From: CAVTWJ01 sp964525605
GTDB taxonomy: Bacteria; Oederibacteriota; Muellerivitia; Muellerivitales; Muellerivitaceae
Length of the DNA: 50,241 bases
Reading direction: 5' to 3'
Assembly: GCA_964525605.1 (NCBI GenBank)
Contig: CAZGKT010000022.1
Span: 1-50,241 of the forward strand
The position numbers and the translations under genes are program-made. Shown here piece by piece: positions 24,488-32,321 of this stretch. The notes beneath the pieces were generated by a model that was not told the origin of the DNA, searched no databases, and was given only the letters and a program-made list of their open reading frames with translations. Positions within the stretch are counted from its first letter, which is position 1. Each line of letters begins with the position of its first letter.

Positions 24488-27238
24488 ATGAACATCAAAC
24501 TAACTTCCGCTGAAAAGCAATTCCAAAGAGAACCCGCCCATGATTTTCTGAAATCCCAACCGGGTCCCCTGGACGCTCTATTAAAGCCGGAAAGCGTGGC
24601 CGTCATTGGCGCCACCGACCGAGAAGGAAGCGTTGGCCGGGACATCGTGTTGAACCTCACCAAAGATTTCAAAGGAAAACTCTACGCCATCAACCCTAAA
24701 CGCTCAGAGGTGCTTGGGGTGAAGGCTTATCCCCGGATCCAGGACTGTCCGGAAGCGCCAGAACTTTCCATCATCATCACTCCCGCCACCACCGTCCCAG
24801 GCCTGATCGGCGATTGCGTGGACAAAGGCGTGAAAAGTTCCATCGTCATCTCCGCCGGTTTCAAAGAGAGGGGTCCCGAAGGGGCCGCCCTGGAGACCCA
24901 GATCTTGCAGAGGATTAAGGGAACGGGCTTCCGGATCGTGGGGCCGAACTGTCTCGGGCTTATGAGCCCGCACATCGGGTTGAACGCCAGTTTCGCCACC
25001 CATATGGCCCTGCCGGGCTCGGTGGCTTTCTTGAGCCAGTCGGGTGCGCTGGGGACCGCGATTTTGGAATGGAGCATCTCGGCCAAAGTGGGCTTGAGCT
25101 CTTTCATCTCCGTCGGATCGATGTTGGACGTCAACTGGGGCGACATGATCAGCGCTCTGGGCAATGATCCCTATACCCGTTGCATCCTTATCTACATGGA
25201 GACTATCGGCAACGCCCAGGCTTTCCTCTCGGCCGCCCGTGAGGTCGCCTACTCTAAACCCATTATCATCTTGAAGACCGGGCGTTCGGAAGTGGCCGCC
25301 AAGGCCGCTATTTCGCACACCGGTTCCCTGGCCGGTTCGGACAAGGTTTTAAGGGCCGCTTTTACCCGTTGCGGCGTTCTCTGGGTGGACCAGATCGAGG
25401 ATCTTTTCTACATGGCCGAGACCCTGGCCAAGCAGCCACGCCCCAAGGGAAACCGCCTGACCATCGTGACCAACGCCGGCGGGCCCGGCGTGTTAGCCAC
25501 GGACGCGTTGGTGGAGGGACAAGGCGTGATGGCCGAAGTGGATGAGCCCACCCTCAAGGCCTTGAACGACTTCTTGCCTCCCAGCTGGAGCCACGGCAAT
25601 CCCGTGGACGTGCTGGGCGATGCTGACCCGGACCGCTACGTGAAGTCGATGGACCTGGCCATTAAGAATTCAGGAAGCGACGCCCTGCTAGCGATCGTGA
25701 CCCCCCAGTCCGTGACTCAACCCACGGTTCTGGCCGAGAAATTGAAGGGTTTTGGGAAGGACAGCGGCAAGCCTGTGCTGACTTGCCTGATGGGTGGCGA
25801 TGAGATGAGCCGGATGCGCGAACTTTTATCCGAATCCGGAATCCCTTCTTTTGCCTATCCTGACACGGCTGTCCGAGTGTTCAACCACATGTGGCATTAC
25901 AGTTCGAACCTGCGGCGCCTGTATGAGACCCCCGCGGCTACCGACGAGGATCAGAATGTGAACGCCCAGAAGAACGTGGCCGGCATTTTGGCCAAGGTGC
26001 ACGCCAGCGGACGCACCCTTTTGACCGAATTCGAGTCGAAACAGCTCCTTTCAGAATACGGCATCCCCTCGACCAAGACGCTCTGGGCCAAGACCCCCGA
26101 GGAAGCGGTGAAGGCTGCCGAGGAGATCAAGTACCCGGTGGTGTTGAAACTGAATTCGGAGACCATCACCCACAAGTCGGACGTAGGAGGCGTGGTGCTG
26201 AACCTTCAGAACGCCTCGGACGTGCAGGGTGCCTTCAACAAGATCAAGGCCGCGATCACGGAAAAGGTTGGCGCTGAGCATTTCCAAGGCGTAACGGTCC
26301 AGCCCATGATCAAACTCGACGGCTTTGAGCTGATCCTGGGATGCAGCCCGGACGCGCAGTTTGGGCCGGTCATCCTCTTTGGAATGGGCGGAACGCTGGT
26401 GGAGGTATTTAAAGACAGTTCTCTGGCCCTGCCGCCATTGACGACCACTCTGGCCCGCCGGATGATGGAAAAAACCACCATCTACAAGGCCTTCAAGGGC
26501 GTCCGGGGCAAACCCCCGGTGGACCTGGCCCTGCTAGAAAAGATCATGGTCCGGTTCAGTCGGCTCATCGTGGAGCAGCCCGCCATCCGCGAGATCGACC
26601 TGAACCCACTGGTGGCCGCCGGCAACCAAGTGATCGCTCTGGACGCCCGGGTGGTGTTGAACGATCCGAAGACCGACAAGTCCACCTGGCCCAAACCGGT
26701 GATTCGGCCCTATCCCTCGCAATACATCAGCCAGTTCAAGCTGAAAGATGGAACAGCCTTAACCCTGCGTCCCATTCGGCCGGAAGACGAACCTTTAATG
26801 GTGGAGTTTCACCACAGCCTTTCCGATTTTAGTGTTTACATGCGCTACTTCGCACCCGTCAAACTGACAGAGCGAACAGCCCATGACCGGCTGGTTCGCC
26901 TCTGCTTCATTGATTACTTGAAGGAAATGGCCATCGTGGCGGATTACCGCGATCCCCAAGGAACGCATCACATCATTGGAGTCGGCCGTCTGAGTCAAAA
27001 GATCAATGATCTGGAGAAAGAATTCGCGATCGTGGTTTCCGATGATCGACAGCATCAGGGTTTAGGTTATGAGCTTTTGCATCGGTTGGTGGAAATCGGC
27101 CGCTCGGAAGGTTTTAAGAAAATCGTGGGATACATGCTCTCGGAAAACACCAGTATGCAGCAGATGTCAAAAAAACTCGGCTTTGAAGTTCGTTATTCGG
27201 AAGACCACAAATCCGTCGAGGCATCCTACAACTATTAA
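24488..27238 (+). CDS. Pat-like acyl-CoA synthetase (NDP-forming)/GNAT acetyltransferase fusion
   Basis: The 916-residue protein joins an NDP-forming acyl-CoA synthetase to an acetyltransferase, as in protein lysine acetyltransferase Pat/YfiQ (about 890 residues). Domains in order are: CoA-binding Rossmann fold (about 30-160, VAVIGATDREGSVGRDIV), succinyl-CoA-synthetase-like domains (about 165-480), ATP-grasp (about 510-735, GIPSTKTLWAKTPEEAVKA, VLKLNSETITHKSDVGGVVL), and GNAT (about 755-916, DRQHQGLGYELLHRLVEIG). The ligase half keeps the His in SHTGSLAGS, the phosphohistidine site of active ADP-forming enzymes, which characterised Pat proteins are, to my recollection, lacking. It may both make acyl-CoA and acetylate proteins such as acetyl-CoA synthetase. 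The CRP/FNR-type site 90 bases upstream recalls CRP control of pat in enteric bacteria. Confidence 0.9.
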   Translation: MNIKLTSAEKQFQREPAHDFLKSQPGPLDALLKPESVAVIGATDREGSVGRDIVLNLTKDFKGKLYAINPKRSEVLGVKAYPRIQDCPEAPELSIIITPATTVPGLIGDCVDKGVKSSIVISAGFKERGPEGAALETQILQRIKGTGFRIVGPNCLGLMSPHIGLNASFATHMALPGSVAFLSQSGALGTAILEWSISAKVGLSSFISVGSMLDVNWGDMISALGNDPYTRCILIYMETIGNAQAFLSAAREVAYSKPIIILKTGRSEVAAKAAISHTGSLAGSDKVLRAAFTRCGVLWVDQIEDLFYMAETLAKQPRPKGNRLTIVTNAGGPGVLATDALVEGQGVMAEVDEPTLKALNDFLPPSWSHGNPVDVLGDADPDRYVKSMDLAIKNSGSDALLAIVTPQSVTQPTVLAEKLKGFGKDSGKPVLTCLMGGDEMSRMRELLSESGIPSFAYPDTAVRVFNHMWHYSSNLRRLYETPAATDEDQNVNAQKNVAGILAKVHASGRTLLTEFESKQLLSEYGIPSTKTLWAKTPEEAVKAAEEIKYPVVLKLNSETITHKSDVGGVVLNLQNASDVQGAFNKIKAAITEKVGAEHFQGVTVQPMIKLDGFELILGCSPDAQFGPVILFGMGGTLVEVFKDSSLALPPLTTTLARRMMEKTTIYKAFKGVRGKPPVDLALLEKIMVRFSRLIVEQPAIREIDLNPLVAAGNQVIALDARVVLNDPKTDKSTWPKPVIRPYPSQYISQFKLKDGTALTLRPIRPEDEPLMVEFHHSLSDFSVYMRYFAPVKLTERTAHDRLVRLCFIDYLKEMAIVADYRDPQGTHHIIGVGRLSQKINDLEKEFAIVVSDDRQHQGLGYELLHRLVEIGRSEGFKKIVGYMLSENTSMQQMSKKLGFEVRYSEDHKSVEASYNY

Positions 27239-27253
27239 GAAATACGGGTTCTC

Positions 27254-27278
27254 GCCCCGGAGTTCTTCGCGCCGGGGC
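27254..27278. terminator. Hairpin between convergent genes, probable terminator
   Basis: Arms GCCCCGG and CCGGGGC form a seven-base-pair G+C stem with an 11-base loop. T-rich sequence follows only after a short spacer, so termination is likely but not textbook. Confidence 0.5.
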
Positions 27279-27309
27279 AGACACCGCTTTTAAAAATTTT
27301 AGGTTTATA

Positions 27310-28656
27310 TTATTTTTTCTCCTCTAGCGTCAGCGGCCACCAGGTCTCGACTCGAGTGCCTTTTTTAGGTTCGCTTTCCACCGTCACCTTGCCGCTGTGC
27401 CATTGAAGAATTTCCCGCACGATCGAAAGTCCTAAACCAGTTCCGAATTTTTCCCGACTCTTGGCATTTGTGGCGCGAAAAAATTGTTCGAACAAACGCC
27501 TTTGTTGTTTCGCGGGTATCCCGATCCCCCGATCCTCTACGGTCAGAACCATCCATTCATCCATACGTTTGAATTCCACCAGAATGGGGCCTTGTCCCTG
27601 TTCACTGTATTTCAACGAATTCGAAAGCAAGTTTTCCGCCACCCGACCAAGGGCTTCCCTGTCCGCCAGGAGACGGATTTGAGGGTCCCCATGAAGTTGA
27701 AGGTCTAAGCCTTTTTGTCTCGCTTCTGCTTCATGTGTTTGGACTTTCTTCAGGAGAACATCGTAAACATCAACGGACTCTTTTTTATAGGGTATTTCTT
27801 CCACATTGCTTTTGGATAACCAGACCAGATCGTCAATGAGTTCTAAAAGGGACCAAACCCGTTTTTTAGCCGTCTGCACAGCTTCTCCGGCTTTTCCGCT
27901 TCTTTTAGGGAGAGACTGTTCGATCGCAGAGAGATCAAAGTCCATGTCGATGGCCGGGCCTTTAAGTTGAAACACCACCTGTCTTAAAAATTGGTTTTTA
28001 TAGTTATCCACCTGCTTCAAGTTTTCATTGGCCGTGGAAAGTTTTTGCATCACCTCTTCCAGCGCCTTTTGCTTCGACCTTAAATCAGAAGCCAAACGGC
28101 TCAGGAAAAACCACAAACCCGCGACGGTGACCGAATAACCGGTTAAAACGGCTTTCAACCACAGGTCCCAGTCGGCAGAAAAACCGGGCCAAAAATTGGC
28201 TCCGCCGCTCAAAGCGGGCTGGAACCAATACATCAGCCAGGGCAGCAGAAAGGCGACCAGGGCATAGCCCAGACTTTCCAAGGTGGAAAATAATATTGTG
28301 CTGATAGCCAGGTGAAAGAGGTAAAACAGAAAAAGAGGGTTCTGGACTCCGCCGCTGACCCCCAACATGAACGTCAAAACGGCAAAATCCAGTATCATTT
28401 GGATGTGGAAAAGACTTTGAATCTTCTCTTTGAGGCCTTCCAGACTTAAACCGGCGTTGGACCAATGCCTTAATAAATATTGATAGACACCATTGAGCGC
28501 CCCTAGCAATAACAGACTGCCCAACAGGGTGCCGATAGACAAGTGAATGGGGGCCACACTGGCCCCAATTCCAACGATCAGGAATCCACCGATAACCGCG
28601 GCCCATCGCAGGTGAATAAACCACTGTAAGTGTTGGGTGGAAAGGTCTTTGTTCAT
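27310..28656 (-). CDS. RegB-like membrane sensor kinase lacking the phosphoacceptor His
   Basis: The 448-residue protein has an N-terminal membrane domain with about six helices (15-185). It contains GGVQNPL at 102-108, close to the GGXXNPF quinone-binding motif of RegB/PrrB redox sensors. A coiled linker leads to a dimerisation helix that reads FLRQVVFQLKGPAIDMDF; the residue where His is expected is Phe229. The HATPase domain is complete (NLLSNSLKYSEQG, VEDRGIGIP, LFEQFFR, GTGLGLSIV). It therefore probably cannot autophosphorylate at a normal H-box and may act as a phosphatase, an ATP-driven switch or a partner in a heterodimer. A CRP/FNR-type palindrome lies 88 bases upstream, shared with the divergent VIT transporter gene. 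Confidence 0.85.
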   Translation of the reverse strand: MNKDLSTQHLQWFIHLRWAAVIGGFLIVGIGASVAPIHLSIGTLLGSLLLLGALNGVYQYLLRHWSNAGLSLEGLKEKIQSLFHIQMILDFAVLTFMLGVSGGVQNPLFLFYLFHLAISTILFSTLESLGYALVAFLLPWLMYWFQPALSGGANFWPGFSADWDLWLKAVLTGYSVTVAGLWFFLSRLASDLRSKQKALEEVMQKLSTANENLKQVDNYKNQFLRQVVFQLKGPAIDMDFDLSAIEQSLPKRSGKAGEAVQTAKKRVWSLLELIDDLVWLSKSNVEEIPYKKESVDVYDVLLKKVQTHEAEARQKGLDLQLHGDPQIRLLADREALGRVAENLLSNSLKYSEQGQGPILVEFKRMDEWMVLTVEDRGIGIPAKQQRRLFEQFFRATNAKSREKFGTGLGLSIVREILQWHSGKVTVESEPKKGTRVETWWPLTLEEKK

Positions 28657-28742
28657 GTGAGGCGCGTCTCCCCGTTTTAGTTTTGAGTTTTAGTTTCTGT
28701 CGAGTGCTTTAGGGTGATTTAACGCCAAAAAAACGGCTTTAG

Positions 28743-28760
28743 TTATGACTAGTGTCATAA
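28743..28760. promoter_or_regulatory. CRP/FNR-type palindrome, TTATGAC-N4-GTCATAA
   Basis: TTATGACTAGTGTCATAA has perfect seven-base arms and is the best copy in the window. It is centred in the divergent region between the RegB-like sensor gene (minus) and the VIT-family gene (plus). Confidence 0.78.
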
Positions 28761-28875
28761 TAAAACGCAATTGGACGAAATTTTGGCACAATAAAAGGAC
28801 AATAACCAAAAAACTTCCGCGCCTTGCTCCTGGTTTCTTCCTGTTCTAAACTCATTCAAAACCTTAGGAAAATGA

Positions 28876-29586
28876 ATGCCCCATTTAATACCTCATCATT
28901 CCCACAATGAAAAACATTCCGGTTCCAGCCAGGCCATTCGAGATATCGTGGTAGGCCTTTCCGATGGTTTAACCGTTCCCTTCGCGCTGGCGGCTGGATT
29001 AACCGGGGCGGTTTCAAATAATTCCTTGATTCTTCTGGCAGGATTGGCGGAAATCATCGCCGGAACTATTTCCATGGGTCTGGGTGGTTTTTTAGCCGGA
29101 AAAACCGAATTGGACCATTACGAAGGTGAATTTAATAGAGAAAAAAGGGAAATTGCCGAGATTCCTAATGAGGAAAAAGAGGAAATCCGACAGTTATTGG
29201 GAAATTACGGCATCACCCCCGAGACCCAAGATAAGGTGGCCCTGGACCTCTCTATGAATCCGGAACTCTGGGTTGATTTCATGATGCGTTTCGAATTGGG
29301 CCTCGAAAAACCAGATCCTCGCCAGGCCTATGCCAGCGCTTGGCGGATCGGCCTTTCCTATGCGGTGGGAGGTTTGGTTCCCCTTTCAGCCTACTTTTTG
29401 ACATCGACTCCCTTGGCGGGTTTGACCTATTCCTCAATCATTACGCTGGTTTGCCTCCTGCTTTTCGGTTATTGGAAAGCCCGCTTGACCAGCCAACCGC
29501 CCTTGCGGGGAGCTTTAACAGTCACTTTTATCGGAGTTTTAGCCGCCGCTGCGGCTTTCGGTTTGGCCCATTGGATCAAGGGTTGA
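28876..29586 (+). CDS. VIT1/CCC1-family metal transporter
   Basis: The 236-residue membrane protein belongs to the VIT/CCC1 family of iron and manganese transporters. The first helix has IRDIVVGLSDGLTVPFALAAG, the family hallmark. It is followed by IIAGTISMGLGGFLAGKTELDHY, a charged cytoplasmic metal-binding segment rich in Glu (about 85-125, EGEFNREKREI, PNEEKEEI), and three further helices. It should export or sequester Fe2+ or Mn2+ at the inner membrane. The ATG at 28876 has AGGAAA upstream. The shared palindrome at 28743-28760 suggests joint control with the redox sensor, fitting iron handling under redox or NO stress. Confidence 0.9.
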   Translation: MPHLIPHHSHNEKHSGSSQAIRDIVVGLSDGLTVPFALAAGLTGAVSNNSLILLAGLAEIIAGTISMGLGGFLAGKTELDHYEGEFNREKREIAEIPNEEKEEIRQLLGNYGITPETQDKVALDLSMNPELWVDFMMRFELGLEKPDPRQAYASAWRIGLSYAVGGLVPLSAYFLTSTPLAGLTYSSIITLVCLLLFGYWKARLTSQPPLRGALTVTFIGVLAAAAAFGLAHWIKG

Positions 29587-29652
29587 GCCTGCACATGTTT
29601 CCAGTGGTCAGTTGAAACTAAAATCAAATCCTAAGTTAGGAAAGGTTTCAGT

Positions 29653-29841
29653 ATGTCCGGTTGGTCCTGTCCCTATCAAACTGGCGCATACCAATGTCAA
29701 AGGGTCCGAACGGTTTGTCAGCCTGGGATGAAAGGGTGCGTGCTGCGCGGTAAAGTGGTTTTCGCTTCAGATGATCCACCTGCATCTGAAAATAAAGCCG
29801 CTCCGAAACGGCCCGTGAGAAAAAGAAGACACAAAGAATAA
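29653..29841 (+). CDS. small four-Cys protein, unknown function
   Basis: The 62-residue protein has cysteines at 6, 15, 22 and 28 (GWSCPYQTG, YQCQRV, TVCQPGMKGCVLRGKV) and a strongly basic Lys/Arg tail. The pattern suggests a small zinc or iron-sulphur binding protein. I recall similar short conserved proteins in other bacteria but cannot name a family. The ATG follows AGGAAAGG at a good distance. It sits 66 bases after the VIT gene, and is probably co-transcribed with it, and before a hemerythrin gene. Confidence 0.7.
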   Translation: MSGWSCPYQTGAYQCQRVRTVCQPGMKGCVLRGKVVFASDDPPASENKAAPKRPVRKRRHKE

Positions 29842-29874
29842 ACCCTTAAAAACGAATCTCCAATCCAACCAATA

Positions 29875-29892
29875 TTATGAGTGTGGTCATAC
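29875..29892. promoter_or_regulatory. CRP/FNR-type palindrome, ATGAG-N4-GTCAT
   Basis: TTATGAGTGTGGTCATAC carries ATGAG-TGTG-GTCAT at 29877-29890, about 180 bases before the hemerythrin-like gene at 30070. It lies in an otherwise gene-free 228-base spacer. Confidence 0.65.
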
Positions 29893-30069
29893 GATCCCTT
29901 TTACACTCCGGTTTAAAATTTAGACATCAGGAGAGACCCAAAGAATCGTTTTCATGTTTCCTTTGTGTCCTGTTCCCCAATAGCCTTAGATGAAATATAT
30001 TTCGGCCCAACAGTCTTTAACTTTATTTAGCTCAAGGAACCCTGCCTGATTTTTCCAAGGAATGAATCC

Positions 30070-30588
30070 ATGTCTTCACCATCTGACAAATCACTTTTGG
30101 ACTTGAACAAGCTCCACCAGGAACTGGATCAGCTTTTTTTTAAGCACCAGGTGGCTTTGTTAAAAGGGGATTTTTCCCGGTCCATGTCCATGTTGAAATC
30201 CTTTGAAAAAGCCATCTTCCAGCACATGAAAGAGGAGGATGAAATTCTCATGCCGCTTTATCGCCAGCGCGCGGATCAAATCCGGGGCGGTGACGCGGAA
30301 ATTTTTTCAGCCGAGCACGTGAAAATTACCGAGTGGTTAAATCGGATCAACCTCCGCGCCTCCCGGCTAAGTCGCAGCGACTCCAACTGGAAAGAAATCA
30401 TTTCGCTCATCGACGACGAGGCTCAATTCAAAAAGTATATGGAGCATCATTCCATCCGGGAGGATCGTATTTTTTACCCCGAAGTGGATCGCGTAGTGGA
30501 AGAAAAGGAAAAAGAACAAATCATGAGACTAGTGACTTTCAGCCTGGCGGACTTCAATGAGACGGAGGAAGAACTTCCCTCACCCTAA
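30070..30588 (+). CDS. hemerythrin HHE-domain protein
   Basis: The 172-residue protein is a four-helix hemerythrin-like domain that binds a di-iron centre. Candidate ligands are His in LFFKHQVAL, HMKEEDEILMP, SAEHVKITEW and HHSIREDRIFYPEVD. Such proteins bind oxygen or NO or sense them. It lies between the VIT transporter unit and the cytochrome oxidase cluster and has the palindrome 29875-29892 upstream, so it probably belongs to the same stress response as Ric at 40175-40909. There is no extra domain. Confidence 0.85.
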   Translation: MSSPSDKSLLDLNKLHQELDQLFFKHQVALLKGDFSRSMSMLKSFEKAIFQHMKEEDEILMPLYRQRADQIRGGDAEIFSAEHVKITEWLNRINLRASRLSRSDSNWKEIISLIDDEAQFKKYMEHHSIREDRIFYPEVDRVVEEKEKEQIMRLVTFSLADFNETEEELPSP

Positions 30589-30669
30589 CCGTCCTGACCA
30601 GGATGAAAACAAAAAAGCGGCGGAGATAAACGAACAGACCATTTCTCTCAAACCCAGTTTCATGAGTGG

Positions 30670-31348
30670 CTACGAGAGTTTTCCGAATACGATTCCTCCC
30701 GAGGCCCGAAGAAGCGTCCAAGCCGGAGCCAGGATCCATCCCCCGTCCGGGGCCCATATGGCCGAAACCAATACTAGTGCCAACCAAAGTCTTTTAGGTA
30801 AATCCCAGGTTTCCCCGCGGCGTGTACGTGCGAGCCTATTCTGTCTGAGTTTGACGTAAACCAATCCCAAGATGAAATAGGCGGATAACAGGAAAGAAAT
30901 CCATAGAACTTTTTGAGGATTAGCGCGAGGACCCGTCAACACCAAAACCGGCGTTAAAAAACACAAATCCATAAGCCCTAAAACCTCGATCAACGGATGA
31001 CGAAGGTTCCGTCTAAAAAGGGAGAGAATAATAAGCGCTATCCCGAGAGGAAGTCCGGCCTCCAGCGCCAGGGCCTTGGAGGCTGCGGGCGCCCGCATCA
31101 CAAAATCAAAACCGACGCTTACGGTTGTGAGGGTTAACATCAGCGTCCAGACCAAGGCAAGGCCGGAACGCCGCGAGTCCGCTTGATAGTATTGGCGCCA
31201 GGTTTGAAGATGCGCCCTAAAGATAAAGCCGGAAAGCCAAAACATCGTCGCGTCAAACGCCGAAAGATTGAACGATCCCAGATCAACCCATCCAAGGGGC
31301 CCAAGCCACTCCCAGAACATTCCAAGCACCATGTTCTTTAGGAAACAA
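30670..31348 (-). CDS. YwiC-like membrane protein, apparent frameshift near the N-terminus
   Basis: The main frame (30670-31332) encodes about 220 residues with six or so membrane helices and the YwiC-like hallmark LIEVLGLMDLCFLTPVLVL followed by FILGLVYVKLRQNR. It lacks the usual beginning. In the neighbouring frame a TTG at 31348, seven bases after AAGGA (31356-31360), gives MFPKEHGAW, the classical YwiC start, and then reaches a stop after a few codons. Skipping the single A at 31321 would join PKEHGAW to MFWEWLGPLGW and restore a full protein. So either the gene is broken by one inserted base or the assembly has an error. YwiC-like proteins often lie near nitrate or anaerobic respiration genes; function is unknown. 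A palindrome at 31413-31430 lies just upstream. Confidence 0.75.
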
Positions 31349-31412
31349 TTTCCAGTCCTTCGAATTCTTTCTTGGTTTTCTTGTCCATTTTTCCGCCCCA
31401 GGACGAAAACTT

Positions 31413-31430
31413 CAGTGATTTAACTCACTG
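31413..31430. promoter_or_regulatory. CRP-like palindrome CAGTGA-N6-TCACTG
   Basis: A perfect six-base inverted repeat with the TGA-N6-TCA core of CRP/FNR sites lies 65 bases before the YwiC-like gene. The flanks differ from the ATGAC type, so it may bind the same regulator weakly or a paralogue. Confidence 0.5.
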
Positions 31431-31453
31431 GGGGAAATGAGTTATCGGAAATT

Positions 31454-31708
31454 TCAAGAATGGGGAGGATGTTCAGCAGTTTTCCGCCGATGGAAGCGGT
31501 AAAGGGTCCAGGCGAAAAGGCCGACGAGGAACAAGGGCATGAAGGCCAAAATGACGTAGGCCGCCACATAACTGTCTAATAGATGGCCATTGTTGATTCG
31601 CCGAACGGCTTCCGCGCAAAAGGGACAAGCCAAAAGACGGGCGGGGAACATTAGGACCGCCGCGGCCCGGAGGATGAGGGGCGGCCCCTGATTGGGCGGG
31701 AAAATCAC
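31454..31708 (-). CDS. small membrane protein of the cytochrome oxidase operon
   Basis: The 84-residue protein has an N-terminal hydrophobic segment ending in ARLLACPFCAEA and a second helix (AYVILAFMPLFLVGLFAWTLY), then a basic His-rich tail. Its ATG overlaps the stop of the subunit III gene (ATGA at 31705-31708), so it is translationally coupled. The CPFC motif just after a signal-like segment suggests a periplasmic thiol pair, perhaps for copper or cytochrome assembly. Function is inferred from position only. Confidence 0.65.
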   Translation of the reverse strand: MIFPPNQGPPLILRAAAVLMFPARLLACPFCAEAVRRINNGHLLDSYVAAYVILAFMPLFLVGLFAWTLYRFHRRKTAEHPPHS

Positions 31709-32289
31709 CAGAGGTAGAGAACAGAAAAAAGGACGACCCAGACCCCATCCACGAAATGCCAGTAAAGACCGATGTTATCAACCAAATGATGGTTCGCCTT
31801 TGAAAGGTTATTGGAGGCCGTTCGCCAAAAAATAAGGCTTAACAGGAATATTCCGACAAAGACGTGAAGGCCGTGAAAGCCTGTCAGAGCGAAAAAAACT
31901 GAACCGTAGGTGGAGGAGGAGAGGCTCAAGGTTTCAGCCATCAAGCGGCTATATTCAAAAGCCTGGATGGTCAAAAAGGTGGTTCCCAACAGGATGGTCA
32001 GTCCCAGCCAGCCTAAAAATTTTCCTTTCTGGCTTTTACGAAAGAATACCTCGGCAAAATGAAAGGTCGCGCTAGAGGAAAGTAGGAAAAGCGTGTTAAT
32101 GCCCGTCAAAGTCACATTCAAATGGGGCTGTCCAACAGGGGGCCAGGCGGTCTGGCTCGCACGAAGAACCAGGTAGCCTGAGATCAGGGTAACGAACATC
32201 ATGCTTTCCGAGATCAGGAAGATCAACATGCCCATACGAGGCGTCGGAAAACCGGTGTAGGACTCCTCAGCGATAGCTTCAGAACTCAT
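31705..32289 (-). CDS. ctaE: cytochrome c oxidase subunit III
   Basis: The 194-residue protein has five membrane helices, the short form of subunit III seen in many bacterial oxidases. Recognisable features are RMGMLIFLISESMMFVTLISGY with the Glu of helix 3, the segment FLGWLGLTILLGTTFLTIQAFEY, FFALTGFHGLHVFVGI with the conserved His residues, and the last helix with WHFVDGVWVVLF. It supports subunit I and lipid/proton function in the inner membrane. It has AAGGAG upstream and lies 32 bases after subunit I in the order II-I-III-small protein. Confidence 0.93.
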   Translation of the reverse strand: MSSEAIAEESYTGFPTPRMGMLIFLISESMMFVTLISGYLVLRASQTAWPPVGQPHLNVTLTGINTLFLLSSSATFHFAEVFFRKSQKGKFLGWLGLTILLGTTFLTIQAFEYSRLMAETLSLSSSTYGSVFFALTGFHGLHVFVGIFLLSLIFWRTASNNLSKANHHLVDNIGLYWHFVDGVWVVLFSVLYLW

Positions 32290-32321
32290 GATTTCTCCTT
32301 ATTCCTTTCAAAGCGACAGCG

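Noticed and set aside
28787..28801. TTGGCACA in the spacer before the VIT gene, like a sigma-54 -24 element
   Set aside because: No GC dinucleotide is present at the -12 position; the sequence there is AAGG.
31473..31781. Alternative minus-strand frame across the end of ctaE
   Set aside because: It overlaps ctaE heavily and lacks the ATGA-coupled start and membrane helix of the 31454-31708 gene.
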